Assembly: GCA_003243425.1 (NCBI GenBank)
Contig: QFQP01000058.1
Span: forward strand, 1 to 44,551
From: Archangium gephyra
GTDB lineage: Bacteria > Myxococcota > Myxococcia > Myxococcales > Myxococcaceae
Length of the DNA stretch: 44,551 nt
Reading direction: 5' to 3'
Made by a program: the position numbers and the translations under genes. The first letter of the stretch is position 1. Each line of letters begins with the position of its first letter. A model generated the notes under the pieces. That model had not been told where the DNA came from. It was given only the letters and a program-made list of their open reading frames with translations, and searched no databases. Of the stretch, positions 41,190 to 44,551 are shown piece after piece.

Positions 41190-41656
41190 TTCGAATCGAA
41201 ATAGCGCTGCACCAGCGCGCGGTTTCTCGGCCGCATGGCGCCTTCGTCCCAGCCCGCCGCCTGATCACCATTGGCGCCACTGCCCGTCGCCGGCGTCAGC
41301 GGCGCGCTCTGCTTCACCTTCGGGTTCGCCGCACGCAGACCACGCAGCTCACCGGCTTCACCACCGTTGCCTTCGGGCAACTCTTCGAACGCGAGGCGCT
41401 CGGGGTCCATCTCGGCCTGCTCGCCGAACACGAGCTCCGCCGCTTCGCCGCCGCGTGACGGTTCGCCGTCGCCGCCGAAGTTGCGCGAGGCATGGCCACC
41501 CTGCTGGCGCTGACTGCCCTGACCGTCACTACCACGCTGCGGACCACGCTGCGGCTTGCCCTCGCCTTGCTGGCTCTGACCGTTGCCGTTGTTCGGGTTG
41601 AACTTGTTGCCGAGCTCCTTCTGACGCTGCGCGAGCGCGTTGCGGAGCTGATTCAC
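41186..41656 (-). CDS. C-terminal part of the collagen-like coiled-coil protein (or a separate gene)
   Basis: A 156-residue stretch starting at GTG 41656, Gln/Gly/Asn-rich then acidic (FGEQAEMDPERLAFEELPEG). By itself it matches no family I know. Its frame continues upstream through the Gly-X-Y tract and would join the N-terminal part at 41653-42738 if one base were restored near 41796, giving one ~517-residue protein. On the other hand, the frame-1 product ends with TGA overlapping this GTG (GTGA), just like other junctions in the operon. It could therefore be a separate coupled gene, or the coincidence may be chance. Its stop overlaps the MoxR start (GTGA). Confidence 0.55.
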   Translation of the reverse strand: MNQLRNALAQRQKELGNKFNPNNGNGQSQQGEGKPQRGPQRGSDGQGSQRQQGGHASRNFGGDGEPSRGGEAAELVFGEQAEMDPERLAFEELPEGNGGEAGELRGLRAANPKVKQSAPLTPATGSGANGDQAAGWDEGAMRPRNRALVQRYFDSK

Positions 41657-42738
41657 GTCGGACCGCGACGGCCCTTTTCCAGACTGGCTCTTGCCGTTCT
41701 GGCCCTGCTGTCCGTTCTGACCTTCTTTTCCGTTCTGGCCCTGCTGACCGTTCTGGCCCTGCTGACCTTCTTTTCCGTTCTCGCCCTGCTGACCGTCTGA
41801 CCTTCTTTTCCGTTCTCGCCTTGCTGGCCGCTCTCGCCTTGCTGGCCGTTCTCGCCTTGCTGGCCGTTCTCGCCCTGCTCGCCTTGCTGACCGTTCTGAC
41901 CGAGCGCCTGCTGCATCGCCTGCTCGCCGTCACTCGCATTGCCGTCGGACAATTCCATCAACGCCTTCTCGAGCTCGTCGCGTTCACGCTGCTGCGATTC
42001 GCCTGAGTTCGCCTGCGCGAGGGCCTGTTCGAGATTCTTCGCCGCGCTCTCTGCACGCTCGAGCTCACGCGAGGCTTCTGCAGCCTGCTTGTCGATCTGC
42101 GCTTCGAGCGCATCGGCCGCTTCCCAGTCAGCCGTGTCGAACGAGTTGTCCGCGAGTTCGTCCTGTAGCCGCTGAAGTTCTTCCTGCGCGGTCGCGTCGA
42201 GCGGCTCTTCCTTCGCGATGGCTTCGAGCTTTTCGGTGAGCTCTTCCACGCGCGTGGCCGCCGCCGCGTTCGGTGGCGCGGTCACGCTCCTGGGCTGCGG
42301 CACCAACATGCCGCTCACCAGAAAGCACACCGCAAGGCCGATGAACGCGAGCGGCCGCTTCACGTCGATGTCCGGCAGCGGGAAGTCGCGCAGCGACTGA
42401 TTGAGGCCCAGCTCCCATTCACCGACTGGAAGTTCGAGGCGCGTCAGCAACAAGCCGCCGGCCTGCGCCTGACGATCTGCAATGACCGACGCGCGTTCCT
42501 GCGACACACCCCGTGCGCGCGCGAGCCACCACGTGACGAGCGCCGCGATCAGCCCGAAGACCATCGCGACGATGATCAGTCCGCGCTGCACGAAGATTCG
42601 CCAGATGACGAAGGCAGTGATGGACACCCACACGGGGCCGACAGCGGCGCGTGCGAGCACCTCGAGATTGAGGTGCCTCCGCACACGCGAGATGCGCGCC
42701 AGAACCGCTTGTCTGCGTCGTTCTTCACCGGCAGCCAT
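41653..42738 (-). CDS. Membrane protein with coiled coil and collagen-like tract (apparently frameshifted)
   Basis: First gene of the operon, ATG 42738. Residues 31-72 hold two membrane helices (AVGPVWVSITAFVIWRIFV and GLIIVAMVFGLIAALVTWW); a third helix lies at ~130-146 (LAFIGLAVCFLVSGMLV). A long acidic coiled coil spans ~160-265 (VEELTEKLEAIAKEEPLDAT...). From residue 280 the chain is G-Q-N, G-Q-Q, G-E-Q, G-E-N... in perfect Gly-X-Y triplets until GQ, after which the frame breaks into Arg/Ser-rich sequence that ends at 41653. The natural product is most likely fused to the downstream 156-residue stretch. The layout resembles DUF4175-type proteins of Bat-like operons. Confidence 0.75.
   Translation of the reverse strand: MAAGEERRRQAVLARISRVRRHLNLEVLARAAVGPVWVSITAFVIWRIFVQRGLIIVAMVFGLIAALVTWWLARARGVSQERASVIADRQAQAGGLLLTRLELPVGEWELGLNQSLRDFPLPDIDVKRPLAFIGLAVCFLVSGMLVPQPRSVTAPPNAAAATRVEELTEKLEAIAKEEPLDATAQEELQRLQDELADNSFDTADWEAADALEAQIDKQAAEASRELERAESAAKNLEQALAQANSGESQQRERDELEKALMELSDGNASDGEQAMQQALGQNGQQGEQGENGQQGENGQQGESGQQGENGKEGQTVSRARTEKKVSRARTVSRARTEKKVRTDSRARTARASLEKGRRGPT
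41687..41901 (-). repeat. Collagen-like Gly-X-Y tract, 24 triplets, one base missing
   Basis: Restoring a single base near 41791-41800 makes this 216-base tract read as exactly 24 consecutive Gly-X-Y triplets (GQN, GQQ, GEQ, GEN, GKE, GES, GQQ and so on to GKS). The observed length is 215 bases. Most units differ only in X and Y residues Gln, Glu, Asn, Lys and Ser, with no Pro. The DNA repeat (GGCGAGAACGG / GGTCAGAACGG-type words) is prone to slippage. The change sits where CAGAACGG would be expected and CAGACGG is found. Confidence 0.85.
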
Positions 42739-42923
42739 GCGTTTGTTCAGAGGACCCTAACCCGCCATGGGTTCCCCGACTTCCCAAATTCCATTGAGTG
42801 GTCGCCCACTTAGAGGCACTGGTCGCCAGGCCGTGATTTCCGGTCGCAGGCGCTAACGGCTGCGCACAGTTCTTCTCATCCACGCGCTGAAACTGCGGCT
42901 CAGCGGCCGCATCGAATGGGCAC
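42739..42923. promoter_or_regulatory. Divergent promoter region of the MoxR operon and rutE-like gene
   Basis: This 185-base gap must drive the 13.5 kb minus-strand operon and the plus-strand nitroreductase gene. I could not recognise sigma54 or sigma70 boxes with confidence, nor a hairpin that would act as a terminator. Confidence 0.3.
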
Positions 42924-43520
42924 ATGAACGCAGTGCACGAAGAGTCCCTCAAGCAGCTGTTCACCGAAGCGCGCAGCCTGAATGCGTGGAAGCCCGAGCC
43001 GGTCTCCGACGAGCTGATTCGCCGCATCTACGACCTCGCGAAGCTGGGCCCGACGGCGACCAACAGCCACCCCGCCCGCTTTCTGTTCGTGAAGTCGCCG
43101 GAAGCGAAGGCGGTGCTGAAAGAAGCGTTGTCACCAGGAAACGTCGACAAGACCATGCAGGCACCGGTGACGGTGGTGGTCGCGTGGGACGAGAAGTTTC
43201 ACGTTCACATGCCGACGTTGTTCCCTTCGCGCGGTGCGGCGCTCGCGACGGCTCTGGCCGACATGCCGCAGGACCGTCGCGAATTCATGATGGTGCAGAA
43301 CAGCGGGCTCGAGGCGGCGGCGCTCATCTACGCGGCGCGCGCGCTGGGTCTCGATGCGGGCCCCATGGGCGGGTTCGACCGCAAGAAGGTCGACGAGACG
43401 TTGCTCAAGGACACCGGCTGGCACTCGGTGCTGCTGATCAACCTCGGCTACGGAGATCGCACGAATCATCCGCCGCGACTACCGCGCCTCGAGTTCGAAC
43501 AGGCCGCGCGCGTGGCGTGA
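42924..43520 (+). CDS. rutE: RutE-like nitroreductase family (malonic semialdehyde reductase)
   Basis: A 198-residue flavin-dependent reductase. The segment FTEARSLNAWKPEPVSDELI, with LAKLGPTATNSHPARFLFVKS and GLDAGPMGGFDRKKVD, is typical of the RutE subgroup, which in pyrimidine catabolism reduces malonic semialdehyde to 3-hydroxypropionate using NAD(P)H and FMN. The FMN-binding positions (ARS, PTATNS, GPMGGF) are present. No other rut genes are in the window, so the role may be more general detoxification, and the symbol is tentative. The start ATG 42924 fits the family's N-terminal length. Confidence 0.78.
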   Translation: MNAVHEESLKQLFTEARSLNAWKPEPVSDELIRRIYDLAKLGPTATNSHPARFLFVKSPEAKAVLKEALSPGNVDKTMQAPVTVVVAWDEKFHVHMPTLFPSRGAALATALADMPQDRREFMMVQNSGLEAAALIYAARALGLDAGPMGGFDRKKVDETLLKDTGWHSVLLINLGYGDRTNHPPRLPRLEFEQAARVA

Positions 43521-43727
43521 GAAGAAGACTTCACTCGAGCAAGCACGACGAACAAGCCGACTGGTTCTTGATGAGCTCGCGTTATTGACGAGGCAGCAGA
43601 AAGTGCAGCCGAAATCTCGAAGTGTTGAACAAGAGCCAACGCTGCGAGCGCGAACCGAAAAGTCGTAGCGGAAGACGGCTCGCAATGGCAGCCTCGTATC
43701 GACTTCACTCCGCGAACGAGTCCGCAA

Positions 43728-44333
43728 ATGACAACACCATCAGACGCAGCTGCGATTCTACGTAGCGATGTCCTGCAATTGCCGCCGTCGGAAATGGTGA
43801 GCCGGGCCTATTTCGAACAGATCCCAATTATTTTTAACAACAACGCCGCCCAGTACAGGACGTGGCGACACTCGCTTGCAGAAGCGCTCTCTGTCGATCC
43901 ATCAGACCTCATAATAGTTGGAAGCGCGTCGACCGGATTCAGCCTAAACCCGGCAAGCGACACTCTGCTGAACCCGTTCTCAGACAGCTCGGACATCGAC
44001 GTCGCGGTCATATCTGATCATCACTTCTCTCTCGCATGGCGCGCACTCCGCGAAATTGACCCTTCAAGTCCGAAGATAAACAGTCAACAACGATTTCAAA
44101 TTAGGCGCCATCGGGAGAACTATATCTATTGGGGATGCATCTGCACAGACCAGATACTATCACTAATGCCATTCGCCAAAAAATGGATGCCTGCACGCTC
44201 AAAGATGTCCGCAATCAAGCCAACTGAGAATCGCGTAATCAACTTCCGATTGTACCGAGATCTCGGTTCACTACGCAGCTATCACGCAACAGGCCTGACA
44301 CAGCTTCGCAACCGTCTTCTGGAGGCTCAATGA
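43728..44333 (+). CDS. Nucleotidyltransferase-fold protein, partner of the DUF262 gene
   Basis: A 201-residue protein with the minimal NTase signature: G65-S66 in IIVGSASTGFSLNP and D89-x-D91 in SSDIDVAVIS, separated by a helix and loop as in MNT or CD-NTase relatives. N-terminal helices (YFEQIPIIFNNN, YRTWRHSLAEALSV) precede it and a helical C-terminus (RVINFRLYRDLGSLRSYHATG) follows. Codons here use many more A/T third bases (TTTTTAACAACAAC) than anywhere else in the window, pointing to recent transfer. ATGA overlap with the DUF262 gene suggests a two-gene unit. I do not know a named system with this pair; the combination resembles defence cassettes. The 207 bases before it hold no recognised gene. 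Confidence 0.8.
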   Translation: MTTPSDAAAILRSDVLQLPPSEMVSRAYFEQIPIIFNNNAAQYRTWRHSLAEALSVDPSDLIIVGSASTGFSLNPASDTLLNPFSDSSDIDVAVISDHHFSLAWRALREIDPSSPKINSQQRFQIRRHRENYIYWGCICTDQILSLMPFAKKWMPARSKMSAIKPTENRVINFRLYRDLGSLRSYHATGLTQLRNRLLEAQ

Positions 44334-44476
44334 GCACTCAAAACTATCTCAACTCAACAAACCACAACATCGCGTGGCTGACAAAACGAAACGACGCGGG
44401 CGAACTTCAGCTGAAAGCGCCATTCCAGCGAAATCCCGTCTGGACAAATCGCCAAAAATCATACCTGATTGACACT
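44330..44476 (+). pseudogene. DUF262 (GmrSD-type) gene, interrupted by an insertion sequence
   Basis: The N-terminal 49 codons, from the ATG at 44330 (GGAGG at 44321-44325), read YLNSTNHNIAWLTKRNDAGE and FQRNPVWTNRQKSYLIDT, a strong match to the start of DUF262 proteins (the ParB-like NTP-binding half of GmrSD type IV restriction enzymes). Family members continue with a hydrophobic helix of the ILRGxPIP type; here the sequence turns into RGDLKIASREL with no match in any frame. The break lies at 44476-44478, exactly where an IS5-like end begins. The gene is thus likely split, its remainder lying beyond the window. Lower G+C like its partner. Confidence 0.72.
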
Positions 44477-44477
44477 A

Positions 44478-44551
44478 GAGGCGATCTCAAAATTGCCTCA
44501 AGAGAATTACCGAGCAAGCAATGTGTAGGAAGCCGAGGAAGTTCTCAGCCT
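44478..44551. mobile_element. IS5-like insertion sequence end
   Basis: From 44478 the sequence starts GAGGCGATCTCAAAA, which resembles the terminal inverted repeats of the IS427 group of IS5 (GAGxCTGTCTCAAAA, recalled from memory). The target site reads ACTA immediately before it; IS427-type elements favour TA/TNA targets. A transposase C-terminus lies inside on the minus strand. The element extends past the window. Confidence 0.62.
44487..44551 (-). CDS. IS5-family transposase, C-terminal fragment
   Basis: On the minus strand the last 20 codons before a TGA at 44489-44487 read AENFLGFLHIACSVILLRQF. This is close to the characteristic C-terminus of IS5-family DDE transposases (the xxFLGFxHLACxxICLR type). 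Only this end is in the window, so the catalytic DDE residues cannot be seen. Its stop codon lies inside the putative terminal inverted repeat, as in compact IS5 elements. Confidence 0.62.
   Translation of the reverse strand, partial: AENFLGFLHIACSVILLRQF

Noticed and set aside
41492..41800. Leu-rich plus-strand frame that looks like membrane helices
   Set aside because: It is the complement of the Gly-X-Y repeat DNA; the repetitive Leu pattern is an artefact.
1..44551. tRNA or rRNA genes
   Set aside because: No cloverleaf, GTTCRANTC-type T-loop with flanking stem or rRNA core was recognised on either strand by eye; a tRNA scan would settle it.

Overview
The window looks like a 44.5 kb stretch, perhaps a whole draft contig, of a high-G+C member of the Myxococcota. 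Several things point there: a short secreted protein with a MYXO-CTERM-like tail, a Hanks-type Ser/Thr kinase with a PEGA domain, PilZ proteins of the myxobacterial (TIGR02266-like) kind, a receiver-DUF4388-like regulator, and many cysteine-rich lipoproteins. G and C dominate third codon positions everywhere except the last ~800 bases. Both ends look like insertion-sequence edges, IS21-like at the left and IS5-like at the right, which is where short-read contigs often break.

Left part (1-13.5 kb): an IS21-like end with 23-nt-period repeats; a hypothetical gene running antisense into the 3' end of a Kup potassium transporter; a Ser/Thr kinase; two tandem paralogous small membrane proteins; divergently, a TPR-TonB-dependent receptor coupled to a lipoprotein; a zinc-finger membrane protein broken by one base; a prolyl-4-hydroxylase-like dioxygenase behind a perfect AT-rich hairpin; an ornithine cyclodeaminase-family protein; a lipoprotein; a PEGA-repeat membrane protein; and another lipoprotein.

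Middle part (13.5-29.2 kb): a large lipoprotein that I read as a seven-bladed propeller; a double-PilZ protein; an XRE regulator with a C-terminal Cys/His motif, coupled to a Cys-rich lipoprotein; glutamate dehydrogenase; a cyclic-nucleotide-binding protein coupled to a gluzincin-like peptidase; a ~1140-residue Pro/Ala/Glu-rich repeat protein with a DUF6982-like C-terminus; a PilZ protein convergent with a receiver-DUF4388 regulator; the MYXO-CTERM-type protein coupled to an archaemetzincin; and a class I aminotransferase.

Right part (29.2-42.7 kb): one minus-strand operon whose genes overlap by 4 bases (GTGA or ATGA) at nearly every junction. In transcription order it holds a membrane coiled-coil protein with a collagen-like Gly-X-Y tract (apparently split by a one-base deletion), a MoxR AAA+ ATPase, a membrane protein with a GATase-like fold, an ABC ATPase, two paralogous ABC-2 permeases, a DUF58 protein, a BatA-like VWA protein and a double-VWA protein. 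The layout suggests one cell-envelope machine: MoxR remodels the VWA/DUF58 partners, and the Gld-like ABC module sits in the same complex or pathway.

Right edge (42.9-44.55 kb): a RutE-like nitroreductase, then a clearly lower-G+C cassette of a nucleotidyltransferase-fold protein overlapping (ATGA) a DUF262 (GmrSD-type) gene. The DUF262 reading stops resembling its family right after YLIDT, where an IS5-like end begins. On the minus strand beyond it lies the C-terminus of an IS5-like transposase. This pair is the best candidate for a poorly described, defence-like system, here apparently inactivated.
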